This document shows, in pieces, positions 17,816-25,126 of a stretch of DNA of 64,000 nt. The position numbers and the translations under genes were made by a program. Each line of letters begins with the position of its first letter. Positions within the stretch are counted from its first letter, which is position 1. A model generated the notes under the pieces. It was not told the origin of the DNA. It searched no databases and worked only from the letters and a program-made list of their open reading frames with translations. Source of the stretch: Pseudomonadota bacterium (GTDB lineage: Bacteria; Pseudomonadota; Gammaproteobacteria; Burkholderiales; Burkholderiaceae_C); the NCBI GenBank assembly GCA_963205115.1, contig CAUJHV010000049.1:62001-126000 (forward strand). Direction: 5' to 3'.

Positions 17816-18562
17816 TTGAAAATCTCCATCGTCACCGTCACCTACAACGCCGCGTCAACGATCGTCGACACGCTGCGCTCGGTGGCGCAGCAGACCCACC
17901 GCGATATCGAGCACGTCGTCGTGGACGGCGCGTCCCGCGATGACACGGTAGAGAAGGTTCGTCGGCACGGCTCGCGTGTCAGCCATCTGGTCAGCGAGTC
18001 GGACCAGGGCATCTACGACGCGATGAACAAGGGAGCGGCGCTTGCCAGCGGTGACCTGATCGGCTTTCTCAACGCGGACGACGCACTCGCCGGCGCCGGA
18101 TGCATTGCCCGTCTGGCCGAGCGCGCAGCGCAGACAGGGGCAGATGCCTTGTATGCGGATCTGGTGTACGCGCGCGAAGACGATCTGAGCGCCACCGTGC
18201 GACGCTGGAAAGCGGGCAGCTTCAGCAGAGCGCAACTGCGCTGGGGATGGATGCCTGCGCATCCCACCTTCTACGTGCGGCGGGATCGCTTCCTGGCCCT
18301 GGGAGGCTTCGACACGCGCTTTCGCATCGCTGCCGATTACGACTTCATGCTGCGCTTCCTGACCCAGCCTGGTATCCATGTGGAACGAGTGCCGCAGGTC
18401 ATGGTGCGCATGCGCATGGGCGGAGCCAGCAACCGATCGCTGGCGGCCATGTTTCTGAAGAGCCGTGAGGACCTGCGCGCCATGCGCCACAGTGGCGTCG
18501 GCGGCATCGGCACCTTGGTGTGCAAGAACGTGCGCAAGCTGCCGCAGTTCTTTCAGCGCTGA
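17816..18562 (+). CDS. Family 2 glycosyltransferase (colanic-acid WcaA/E-like)
   Basis: A protein of 248 residues starting at TTG 17816, nine bases after the kinase stop. KISIVTVTYNAASTIVDTLR, VVDGASRDDT, SESDQGIYDAMNKGAALASG and FLNADD form the typical short GT2 pattern of colanic-acid-type transferases. MPAHPTFYVRR and DTRFRIAADYDFMLRF follow. The rare TTG start is the only one that retains the first beta strand. It probably adds a branch or early sugar to the repeat. Confidence 0.87.
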   Translation: MKISIVTVTYNAASTIVDTLRSVAQQTHRDIEHVVVDGASRDDTVEKVRRHGSRVSHLVSESDQGIYDAMNKGAALASGDLIGFLNADDALAGAGCIARLAERAAQTGADALYADLVYAREDDLSATVRRWKAGSFSRAQLRWGWMPAHPTFYVRRDRFLALGGFDTRFRIAADYDFMLRFLTQPGIHVERVPQVMVRMRMGGASNRSLAAMFLKSREDLRAMRHSGVGGIGTLVCKNVRKLPQFFQR

Positions 18563-18578
18563 CCGGGAGCCCACGGTC

Positions 18579-19337
18579 ATGCTCTACGCCTTGGTCAAGG
18601 CGCTGACGGCGCTGCTGGCGCCCCTGGGCACTGGCCTCGCATGCGGCTTGCTGGCCGCCTTGCTTCTGCCGTTCAAGCGATACAAGTCGGCGGTGGCGAT
18701 CTCTGCGGTCGCCGTGCTCTGGGTCGGCCTCTGGTCTACCCCCTGGGCGAGCCACGGCATTCGGCGGAACCTGGAGGCAAACTTTCCGGCGCTTGATGCG
18801 ACGGCTACACCCAGTGCAGATGCCATCGTGGTGCTGGGCGGTGGCATCAGTCCCGCGTCGGAAGACAACCCGCAGCCCAACCTGCATGACGCGGCTGACC
18901 GTGTCTGGCATGCCGCACGCCTGTTTCGCGCCGGCAAGGCCCCTCGGCTGGTGTTGAGTGGCGGCGGCGACCCCGATCGACGGTCGGTGTCCGAGGCTCA
19001 GGCGATGAAGCAGCTACTGACCGAGTGGCACATCCCGGAAAGTGCCATGCTGCTGGAGGAACACAGCCGAACCACCGCGGAGAACGCCCAGATGACGTTC
19101 AAGCTTCTGCAGCGACAAGGCGCCCGCAGCGTGCTCCTGGTGACCTCTGCCATGCACATGCGACGTGCGCGGGCGCTGTTCGAGGAGGTTGGCTTCACCG
19201 TCATCCCGGCGGCCACCGACCACGGTGCGCAGGACACTTCGCGTTGGCCCTGGTGGCGCAAGTGGCTGCCGGACACGGGCGCGCTGGAAGGTAGCTCCCG
19301 GGCGCTGAAGGAGTGGGTTGGGCAGTGGGTGATCTGA
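18579..19337 (+). CDS. YdcF/ElyC family protein (DUF218)
   Basis: A protein of 252 residues. Two N-terminal membrane segments (about 7-30 and 38-55) precede a DUF218 domain: DAIVVLGGG near residue 83, APRLVLSGGG near residue 123 and SRTTAENAQM near residue 162. ElyC of E. coli affects envelope biogenesis and peptidoglycan lipid-carrier use; DUF218 genes are common in exopolysaccharide/exosortase loci. ATG 18579 follows the glycosyltransferase stop by 16 bases. It is the last gene of the operon. Confidence 0.8.
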   Translation: MLYALVKALTALLAPLGTGLACGLLAALLLPFKRYKSAVAISAVAVLWVGLWSTPWASHGIRRNLEANFPALDATATPSADAIVVLGGGISPASEDNPQPNLHDAADRVWHAARLFRAGKAPRLVLSGGGDPDRRSVSEAQAMKQLLTEWHIPESAMLLEEHSRTTAENAQMTFKLLQRQGARSVLLVTSAMHMRRARALFEEVGFTVIPAATDHGAQDTSRWPWWRKWLPDTGALEGSSRALKEWVGQWVI

Positions 19338-19435
19338 CGCCGGCGCCTGGGCACATCCAGCGGCCGAGGCAAGGGGCTCCGGCGGCAGTTGGGCGGGCAC
19401 CGCCGCCGGCGGCATCAGCGAAAAGGACCGGTGCC

Positions 19436-19474
19436 CCAAAAAAGAAAGGCCGCAACCCGTAGGTTGCGGCCTTT
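19436..19474 (-). terminator. Strong rho-independent terminator of the PEP-CTERM gene
   Basis: A perfect 13-base stem (19445-19457 with 19462-19474) with loop CGTA. On the minus strand it is followed by TTTCTTTTTT (complement of 19436-19447), a good U-tract. It ends leftward transcription of the PEP-CTERM gene and may also slow rightward transcription from the polysaccharide operon. Confidence 0.9.
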
Positions 19475-19501
19475 CAGAGAAGAGTGCTCCGGAGCGTGCG
19501 A

Positions 19502-20173
19502 TCAGGCGGCAGCGACGGTGCCAGCCGACGTCTGCTTGCGGCGACGCGACACCAGGCCCAGGACGCCCAGACCCACAGCCGTGAGCGCGAAGGCGTTGGC
19601 TTCCGGCACCGGCGTCAGCACGACGTTGTCGACCGCGAAGGTGTTCGGCTCACCGTAGAAGGCCAGCGACTTCAGCGGCGTGTTCAGCGCGGTCGTGTTG
19701 ACGAAGTTGTAGAGGTGGGACGGGCCAACTGCCATGCCGTCGGTCGCCAGATTGAAGGTGGGCGTACCTGCCAGCGTGAGCGCATCGAACGAACCGAACG
19801 CAAACCGGTTGTTGTTTTTGTCCGTGGCCACGATGTACATGTCCTGGCAGCAGCCCGTGAACGTGGCCGCCGTGAACGTGAACAGCGTGGGTGCCGTGAT
19901 CACCAGCGCGGCATACGAACCCGGCGTGCCGTCCAGCCCCATGTTGTTGACGCCGAAGGCGGGGTAGTCCGGGGTACCGGCATCCCAGTAGATGCTGCCG
20001 GTGTTGCCGGACAGGTTGTTGCTGAGGTCGAAGCCCTTGTACAGCGTGCTGTTGAAGTAGCCGCTGGGTGTCGGCATGCCTTCAAAGTCAAGCGTGACGG
20101 TCTGGGCGGCGGCAGCCAGGGTGCTGATGGCCAGCGTGGCGCCTATCAGGATGGAACGAAACGTCGATTTCAC
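19502..20173 (-). CDS. PEP-CTERM sorting-domain protein, secreted
   Basis: A protein of 223 residues. A signal peptide (KSTFRSILIGATLAISTLAA, cleavage near AAAQT) precedes a beta-rich, Asn/Thr/Gly-rich domain with one Cys-Cys pair (FTGCCQDMY). The C-terminus has the exosortase recognition pattern VPEANAFALTAVGLGVLGLV followed by the basic RRRK cluster. The canonical VPEP is VPEA here, and ten residues follow the basic cluster. The start is GTG 20173, preceded by GGGAG eight bases upstream. Such proteins are processed by exosortase and linked to exopolysaccharide production, which fits the adjacent cluster. No exosortase gene is in the window. The ligand is unknown. Confidence 0.85.
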   Translation of the reverse strand: MKSTFRSILIGATLAISTLAAAAQTVTLDFEGMPTPSGYFNSTLYKGFDLSNNLSGNTGSIYWDAGTPDYPAFGVNNMGLDGTPGSYAALVITAPTLFTFTAATFTGCCQDMYIVATDKNNNRFAFGSFDALTLAGTPTFNLATDGMAVGPSHLYNFVNTTALNTPLKSLAFYGEPNTFAVDNVVLTPVPEANAFALTAVGLGVLGLVSRRRKQTSAGTVAAA

Positions 20174-20221
20174 AGTGCACTCCCGTGTTGAGTTTGGTGA
20201 ACGAATGCACAGACGATAGCT

Positions 20222-20280
20222 GGGGGGATTGAAGAGGGATCCCCCGTAAACACGGGGTAATTGGGACACCCAGAAGGGTG
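20222..20280 (-). promoter_or_regulatory. Hairpins in the leader of the PEP-CTERM gene
   Basis: Two stems lie 70-110 bases upstream of the GTG start: CCCCGT/ACGGGG (20242-20247 with 20252-20257, loop AAAC) and CACCC/GGGTG (20267-20271 with 20276-20280). The first can be replaced by a pairing of GGGGG (20222-20227) with CCCCC (20241-20245). This may be a regulated leader; no clear -10/-35 pair is visible. Confidence 0.3.
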
Positions 20281-20427
20281 AAAAACACAAACTGCCTGCT
20301 TGATGAGCTATAGACAACCAAATGTAAACGGAGTATCCGGCGTGCCGATTGTGTGGCCAGTTAGCTACAGGCGCGGCGTCAAGGCCCTGCATTGGGGAAC
20401 TCAGCCGGCCCCGGAAGGGCCCGCGCA

Positions 20428-20907
20428 TCAGCGCGGCGCGCGCCAGAAGTCGAGGTGCAGCGCGGCCAGCTCGTCCTCCAGCGCCGCCACCGGCCCGATG
20501 ACCGCCACCGCTTTCTGCCCCCGCGCGAACACCTCGCGGCAAGGCAGATCGAGCGTCGGGTTCTCGTGGTGGTTGCCCGTCAGCTGCAGCAGCCGGGCCT
20601 CGGTCATGCCGTACACCAGCCGTCCGATGTGCGCCCAATACTGCGTGCCGGCGCACATGGCGCAGGGCTCTACCGTGGTGACGAGCGTGCAATCCCACAG
20701 GTAGGCCGGCTTGAACCGGGCCGCGGCCTCGCGGGCCAGCACGGCCTCGGCGTGGTTGACGGTGTCGACGTTGCCCTGTTCCAGCAGCACCGTCTCGCCA
20801 TCGGGCGCCACCAGCAGCGCGCCAAAGGGGTGGTGGCCGGCCGCCGCAGCCGCACGCGCCACCGCCTGCGCGCGTTGCAGGTGACGCTGAATTTGGGCGT
20901 CAGTCAT
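20428..20907 (-). CDS. Guanine-deaminase-like nucleoside deaminase
   Basis: A protein of 159 residues of the CMP/dCMP deaminase fold. The zinc site is NHAEAVL near residue 51 and EPCAMCAG near residue 79. In this purine-degradation context guanine deaminase (guanine to xanthine, feeding xanthine dehydrogenase) is the most likely activity, but cytosine or tRNA adenosine deaminases share the motifs. The start ATG at 20907 is preferred; an in-frame TTG five codons upstream exists. It lies 40 bases downstream of the ABC permease gene and is the last gene of the leftward unit. Confidence 0.72.
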   Translation of the reverse strand: MTDAQIQRHLQRAQAVARAAAAAGHHPFGALLVAPDGETVLLEQGNVDTVNHAEAVLAREAAARFKPAYLWDCTLVTTVEPCAMCAGTQYWAHIGRLVYGMTEARLLQLTGNHHENPTLDLPCREVFARGQKAVAVIGPVAALEDELAALHLDFWRAPR

Positions 20908-20947
20908 GGCGGTGGCTGTCAAGCCCGCGTTCCGGGGGAGGGTTTCT

Positions 20948-21718
20948 TCAGGCGGCCTGCGACCCGCGGTGGGCCCACCCCGTCGTGCGCTTTTCGATCC
21001 AGCTGAAGAATTCGTACATGGCCATGGCCATCGCGCCGATCGTCACGAGGCCGGCGAAAGCCAGCGCCATGCGTTGCTGTGAGCCGGCCGTCTGCATCAG
21101 GTAACCGATGCCGGAATCGCCGGCGGTCATCTCGGCCAGCACGGTGCCCACGAATGCCAGGGTGATGGCCACCTTCAGCGAGCCGTAGAAATAGGGCATC
21201 GAGCGCGGCAGACCGACCTTCACCAGCACGTCCCAGCGCTTGGCGCCCAGCACGCGCAGCACGTCTTCCAGTTCCGGTTCCAGCGTCGCCAGGCCGGTGG
21301 CAATGTTGACCGTGATGGGGAAGAACGAGATGAGGAAGGCGGTCAGGATGCCCGGCCCCAGGCCGATGCCGAACCAGACCACCAGGATCGGCACGACGGC
21401 CGCCTTGGGCACGGCATTGAAGGCCACCATCAGCGGATAGATCGCCGTGTAGGCCAGCCGCGAGCTGCCGATCAGGAAGCCCAGCAGCACGCCCACGACG
21501 ATGGAGATGGCAAAGCCCAGCATCGTGACCCAGAAGGTCTTCCAGGCGGCCTCCAGCAAGGGCCCCTGGAACTCGACGAACTGCTTGGCGATTTCGGTCG
21601 GGCTGGGGAAGATGAACTCCGGGATCGAGAACAGCATGACCACCAGCTGCCACAGCAGCAGCACGGCGCCCAGCAGGATGAGGGGCGACCAGCGTTCGAC
21701 GGATTTGGAGATAGGCAT
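20948..21718 (-). CDS. ABC transporter permease (SsuC/TauC/ThiX type)
   Basis: A protein of 256 residues with about six membrane segments and the EAA-like cytoplasmic loop ELEDVLRVLGAKRWDVLVKV near residue 155, which contacts the ATPase. It belongs to the BPD_transp_1 permeases that serve nitrate, sulfonate, taurine or pyrimidine importers. The ATPase gene ends 21 bases upstream and the binding-protein gene lies before that, forming a complete importer. A nucleobase or ureide substrate fits the neighbours, but this is inference. Confidence 0.88.
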   Translation of the reverse strand: MPISKSVERWSPLILLGAVLLLWQLVVMLFSIPEFIFPSPTEIAKQFVEFQGPLLEAAWKTFWVTMLGFAISIVVGVLLGFLIGSSRLAYTAIYPLMVAFNAVPKAAVVPILVVWFGIGLGPGILTAFLISFFPITVNIATGLATLEPELEDVLRVLGAKRWDVLVKVGLPRSMPYFYGSLKVAITLAFVGTVLAEMTAGDSGIGYLMQTAGSQQRMALAFAGLVTIGAMAMAMYEFFSWIEKRTTGWAHRGSQAA

Positions 21719-21739
21719 GGTGTCGACTCGTCTGGGCTG

Positions 21740-22558
21740 TTACTGGGGAACTGCCACGCCGGTCTTGCGCATGGCACCGATATGCCCGCGCAGCTCGTGC
21801 ACGATGTCGGTGAACTGCGGCGTGTAGGTGACCTCGAGGTCACGCGGGCGCGGCAGGTCGATGTCGCGGCGCACCACGAACCGGCCGGGGCTGCGGCTCA
21901 TGCAGTAGACGGTGTCGGCCAGGAAGACGCTCTCGCGCAGGTCGTGCGTGACGAGGATGACGTTGAACTTCTGCGCGGCGTGCAGGTCGCGCAGGGCGCA
22001 CCAGAGTTCCTCGCGCGTGAAGGCGTCCAGCGCGCCGAAGGGCTCGTCCAGCAGCAGCATCTTGGGCTCGTGGACCAGCGCGCGGCAGATGCTGGCGCGT
22101 TGCTGCATGCCGCCCGACAGCTGCCAGGGATACTTGTCCTCATAGCCGCCCAGGCCCACGCTTTGCAGCAGCGTGCGGGCGCGGGCCTCGTACTCCTTGC
22201 GGCGGGACTTGAAGGTGGAGCGGTAGGGCTCGACGATCTCCAGCGGCAGCAGCACGTTGTCCACCGTCGTGCGCCAGGGCAGCAGGCTGGGCGCCTGGAA
22301 GGCCATGCCGCTGATCTTCAGCGGGCCGGTCACCGGTTGGCCACCGATCATGATGCTGCCCTTGCTGGGCATCTTCAGGCCCGTGGTCAGCTTCATGAAG
22401 GTGGACTTGCCGCAGCCCGAGGGCCCGACGATGGCGATGAACTCGCCCTCGTTGACCTGCAGCGAGATGTCCTCCACCGCGAAGTGGCCCTGCTGCAACA
22501 ACTCGTCGTTGTAGGCCAGCCAGACGTTCTTGAAGTCGACGAAGGGTGTGGTCATCAC
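21740..22558 (-). CDS. ABC transporter ATP-binding protein
   Basis: A protein of 272 residues. Walker A GPSGCGKST is near residue 45, the ABC signature LSGGMQQR near residue 147 and Walker B MLLLDEPFGALD near residue 167, followed by the H-loop VTHD. It is the cytoplasmic ATPase of the importer encoded with the permease at 20948 and the binding protein at 22687. An insertion of basic character (FKSRRKEYEARA) lies between Walker A and the signature. It starts Met-Met. Confidence 0.9.
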   Translation of the reverse strand: MMTTPFVDFKNVWLAYNDELLQQGHFAVEDISLQVNEGEFIAIVGPSGCGKSTFMKLTTGLKMPSKGSIMIGGQPVTGPLKISGMAFQAPSLLPWRTTVDNVLLPLEIVEPYRSTFKSRRKEYEARARTLLQSVGLGGYEDKYPWQLSGGMQQRASICRALVHEPKMLLLDEPFGALDAFTREELWCALRDLHAAQKFNVILVTHDLRESVFLADTVYCMSRSPGRFVVRRDIDLPRPRDLEVTYTPQFTDIVHELRGHIGAMRKTGVAVPQ

Positions 22559-22656
22559 GGTGTCCAGGAAACTTCAGGCGATGCGAGCACCTGGGCCGCA
22601 GCCGCAGGGACGCGCCGAACGGTCCCCAGGACCGTCCGGCTTCGAGGCCCATCCCG

Positions 22657-22677
22657 AGCGGCCGCATGGCGGCCGCT
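22657..22677 (-). terminator. Intercistronic hairpin after the binding-protein gene
   Basis: A perfect inverted repeat of nine bases (22657-22665 with 22669-22677) around an ATG loop. It lies nine bases after the stop of the binding-protein gene in a 128-base gap within the operon. No T-tract follows, so it probably stabilises the upstream message or attenuates partly, as is common where a binding protein is needed in excess of its ATPase and permease. Confidence 0.5.
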
Positions 22678-22686
22678 GCGGGCGGG

Positions 22687-23721
22687 TCACTTCTTGGCTG
22701 GGGGCAAAACGTTCAGTTCGGCCTTGGACGGCAGGAAGGCATCGCTCCACACCGCATTCGGGTCGACGCGCGTCTTCGTGCCGAAGGCATCCGAGACCTG
22801 CGAGGCCATCAGCGCCAGGCGTCCCGGGACGACCACGCCGAAACCTTCGCGGCGCGCGTCGGGGCTGGCCACGACGGCGTCGATGGCCATGCGCAGGCGG
22901 CGCTTCTCGAGATCCACATTGATGATGCCGTCACGCGCCTTGACGTAGTCGATCGACGCGTCCGGATTGGCCATCACGTCCTTGGCGCCCTTGGTGAAGG
23001 CCGACAGGAAGGCCTTGATGGCTGCCGGGTTCTCCTTGATGAGCTTCGGGTGGGCAATGATGACGTTGCCGTAGAGCTTCACGCCGAAATCGGCGTAGGG
23101 CAGCACGACGATGTCCTCGGTCTTCACGTTGCGCGCCTCGAGGTTGAGGATCGACGTGAACGAGAAGCCGGTGATGGCGTCGATGTCGCCGCGTGCCAGC
23201 ATCGTCTCGCGCAGCGGCGGGTCCATGCTGGTCCAGGCCACGTTGGACACGCCATTGGCCTTGGCGAAGATCGGGAAGGCGCGGCGGCCGGCGTCGAAGC
23301 CCGGTGCGCCCAGCTTCTTGCCGCTGAGATCCGCCGGCTTGGTGATGCCGCTCTTCTTCAGGGCCAGCACGGCCGCGGGCGTGTTGTTGTAGACCATCAT
23401 CACGGCCACCGGCTTGTTCGGCGCGTCCGGGTTGTTGGCGTGGAACTCCATCAGCGCGGCCAGGTCGGCGAAGCCCATCTCGTAGGAGCCTGAGGCCACG
23501 CGCGTGACGGTGCCGCCCGAGCCGTTGCCGGCGTCGATGGTCACGTCCAGGCCCGCTGCTTTGTAGTAGCCCTTGTTGGCGGCGCCCAGGAAGAGGGCGG
23601 CGGGGCCTTCGAAGCGCCAGTCGAGCTGGAACTTGATGGGTGTCTGCGCCATGGCCGGTGCGGCGGCGAGTGCGGCGGCTGCGGCCAGCAGGGCGCGCCG
23701 AGTAAAGGTGTGGAAGCTCAT
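22687..23721 (-). CDS. ABC transporter substrate-binding protein (NMT1/THI5-like)
   Basis: A protein of 344 residues. The signal peptide contains a twin arginine (FTRRALLAAAA) and ends near AMAQTP, so Tat or Sec export to the periplasm is possible. The mature part begins IKFQLDWRFEGPAALFLGAA, the start of NMT1/THI5-like pyrimidine- and riboflavin-type binding proteins, with the GSGGTVTRVASG loop near residue 72. It delivers ligand to the adjacent permease and ATPase. The ligand is unknown; nucleobases, allantoin or pyrimidines are plausible from context. Confidence 0.85.
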   Translation of the reverse strand: MSFHTFTRRALLAAAAALAAAPAMAQTPIKFQLDWRFEGPAALFLGAANKGYYKAAGLDVTIDAGNGSGGTVTRVASGSYEMGFADLAALMEFHANNPDAPNKPVAVMMVYNNTPAAVLALKKSGITKPADLSGKKLGAPGFDAGRRAFPIFAKANGVSNVAWTSMDPPLRETMLARGDIDAITGFSFTSILNLEARNVKTEDIVVLPYADFGVKLYGNVIIAHPKLIKENPAAIKAFLSAFTKGAKDVMANPDASIDYVKARDGIINVDLEKRRLRMAIDAVVASPDARREGFGVVVPGRLALMASQVSDAFGTKTRVDPNAVWSDAFLPSKAELNVLPPAKK

Positions 23722-23824
23722 CTAGGGTTTCTCCTGGCAGGTTCGAAAAAATCAAGTCAACCCACCATTTTGCAATTCCCGTGCGCGCCGTCGCTCGGGT
23801 CTTGCACCAAAGAGGGGTGTGTCT

Positions 23825-25075
23825 TCAGCCCAGCAGGTCGAACAAGGTGCGTGCGATCACCTTCGTGGCGCGCCGCAGGTCGGCCAGCTCCAGGTGTTCG
23901 TCGGCGCGCTTGGCATTGGACTCGAGCACCGTGCGCGGGCCGGCGCCGTAAATGACCGCCGGCACGCCGCGTTCGCCGTAGAGACGCACGTCGGTGTACA
24001 GCGGGGTGCCGCTTTCCGGGATCGGCTCGCCGAAGACCGCCTGGCCATGCGTCTGGATTGCGCGCACCAGCGAGGCGTTGCCGGCCAGCGGCTCGAGCGA
24101 GCGGGCCAGCACCAGGCGGCGGATCTCCAGCCGGATGCCCGGGCAGGCGGCGATGGTCTGCGTGATCAGGGCGCGCACTTCGGCTTCCACCTGCTCGGCG
24201 TTTTCTTCCGGAATCATGCGGCGATCGAGCTTGAGCACGACCTTGCCCGGCACGACGTTGGTGTTGCTGCCGCCCTGGATCCAGCCGACGTTCAGGTACG
24301 GGTGGGTGATGCCGGCCACGGCCGAGCGGCGCGTGCGCAGCACGTCGTTGTGCGCGTACAGCGCGGTCAGCAGCCGGTTGGCAGCCTGCAGCGCATCGAC
24401 GCCCGTCTCCGGGTAGGCCGCGTGCGAGGCCAGGCCATGCAACGTGACCTCCATCTGCAGGCAGCCGTTGTGGGCGGTGACGACCTGGTAGCTGAAGCCC
24501 GCGGCGATCAGCAAATCCGGACGCGTCAGCCCCTGCTGCAGCAGCCAGCCCGGGCCCAGTTCGCCGCCGAATTCCTCGTCATAGGTGAAGTGCAGCTCGA
24601 CGCTGCCCTTGATCGCCTGCCCGCCGGCGGCGGCCACGGCTTCCAGCGCGCGTGTGGCAAAGGTGAAGCTGGCGAAATCGCTCTTGCTCACCGCGGATGC
24701 CCGGCCGTAGAGCTTGCCGTCGACCACTTCGCCACCGTAGGGGTCGTGCGTCCAGCCGTCGCCGGGGGGCACCACGTCACCGTGGGCGTTCAGCGCGATG
24801 GTGGGCCCTTCGCCGTGGCGGCGCCGCACGATCAGGTTGGTGATGGATTGCAGGCCGTAGGCCTTCACCGCGTCGTCGGGCACGGCGTGCTGCTCGGCGG
24901 TGTAGCCGAAGTCCTGCAGCAGCTGGGCTGTCTTCAGCGCGTGCGGGGCGTTGTTGCCGGGTGGCGTGTCGGTGGGCACCTGCACCAGCGCCTGCAGGAA
25001 GCGGACTTCCTCGTCGAAGTGCTGGTCGACCCAGGCGTCCAGGGCGGCGTAGGTGGTGTCGTGGGCGTGGCTCAT
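23825..25075 (-). CDS. ArgE/DapE-type M20 deacylase
   Basis: A protein of 416 residues. Metal-binding motifs of the M20 family are visible: LNAHGDVVPPGDGW near residue 93, YDEEFGGELGPGW near residue 168, and the dimerisation-domain pattern LHGLASHAAYPETG near residue 213. GTPLYTDVRLYGERGVPAVIYG stands in the place of the last metal ligand region. It hydrolyses an amide or ureido bond. It follows the UraD-AllC gene by 51 bases within the purine unit, so a ureide such as ureidoglycolate or N-carbamoyl compound is a candidate substrate; acetylornithine-type activity is the alternative. Confidence 0.8.
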   Translation of the reverse strand: MSHAHDTTYAALDAWVDQHFDEEVRFLQALVQVPTDTPPGNNAPHALKTAQLLQDFGYTAEQHAVPDDAVKAYGLQSITNLIVRRRHGEGPTIALNAHGDVVPPGDGWTHDPYGGEVVDGKLYGRASAVSKSDFASFTFATRALEAVAAAGGQAIKGSVELHFTYDEEFGGELGPGWLLQQGLTRPDLLIAAGFSYQVVTAHNGCLQMEVTLHGLASHAAYPETGVDALQAANRLLTALYAHNDVLRTRRSAVAGITHPYLNVGWIQGGSNTNVVPGKVVLKLDRRMIPEENAEQVEAEVRALITQTIAACPGIRLEIRRLVLARSLEPLAGNASLVRAIQTHGQAVFGEPIPESGTPLYTDVRLYGERGVPAVIYGAGPRTVLESNAKRADEHLELADLRRATKVIARTLFDLLG

Positions 25076-25126
25076 GCGGGGCTCGGGCGTGGGTGTGTTG
25101 GGGAGGACGCGGGTGTCGTGTGCGGG

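Noticed and set aside
20281..20360. Sigma-54-like elements upstream of the PEP-CTERM gene
   Set aside because: Stretches such as TGGCCAC or CGGCACG occur on the minus strand, but the -12 TTGC element is not found at the required spacing.
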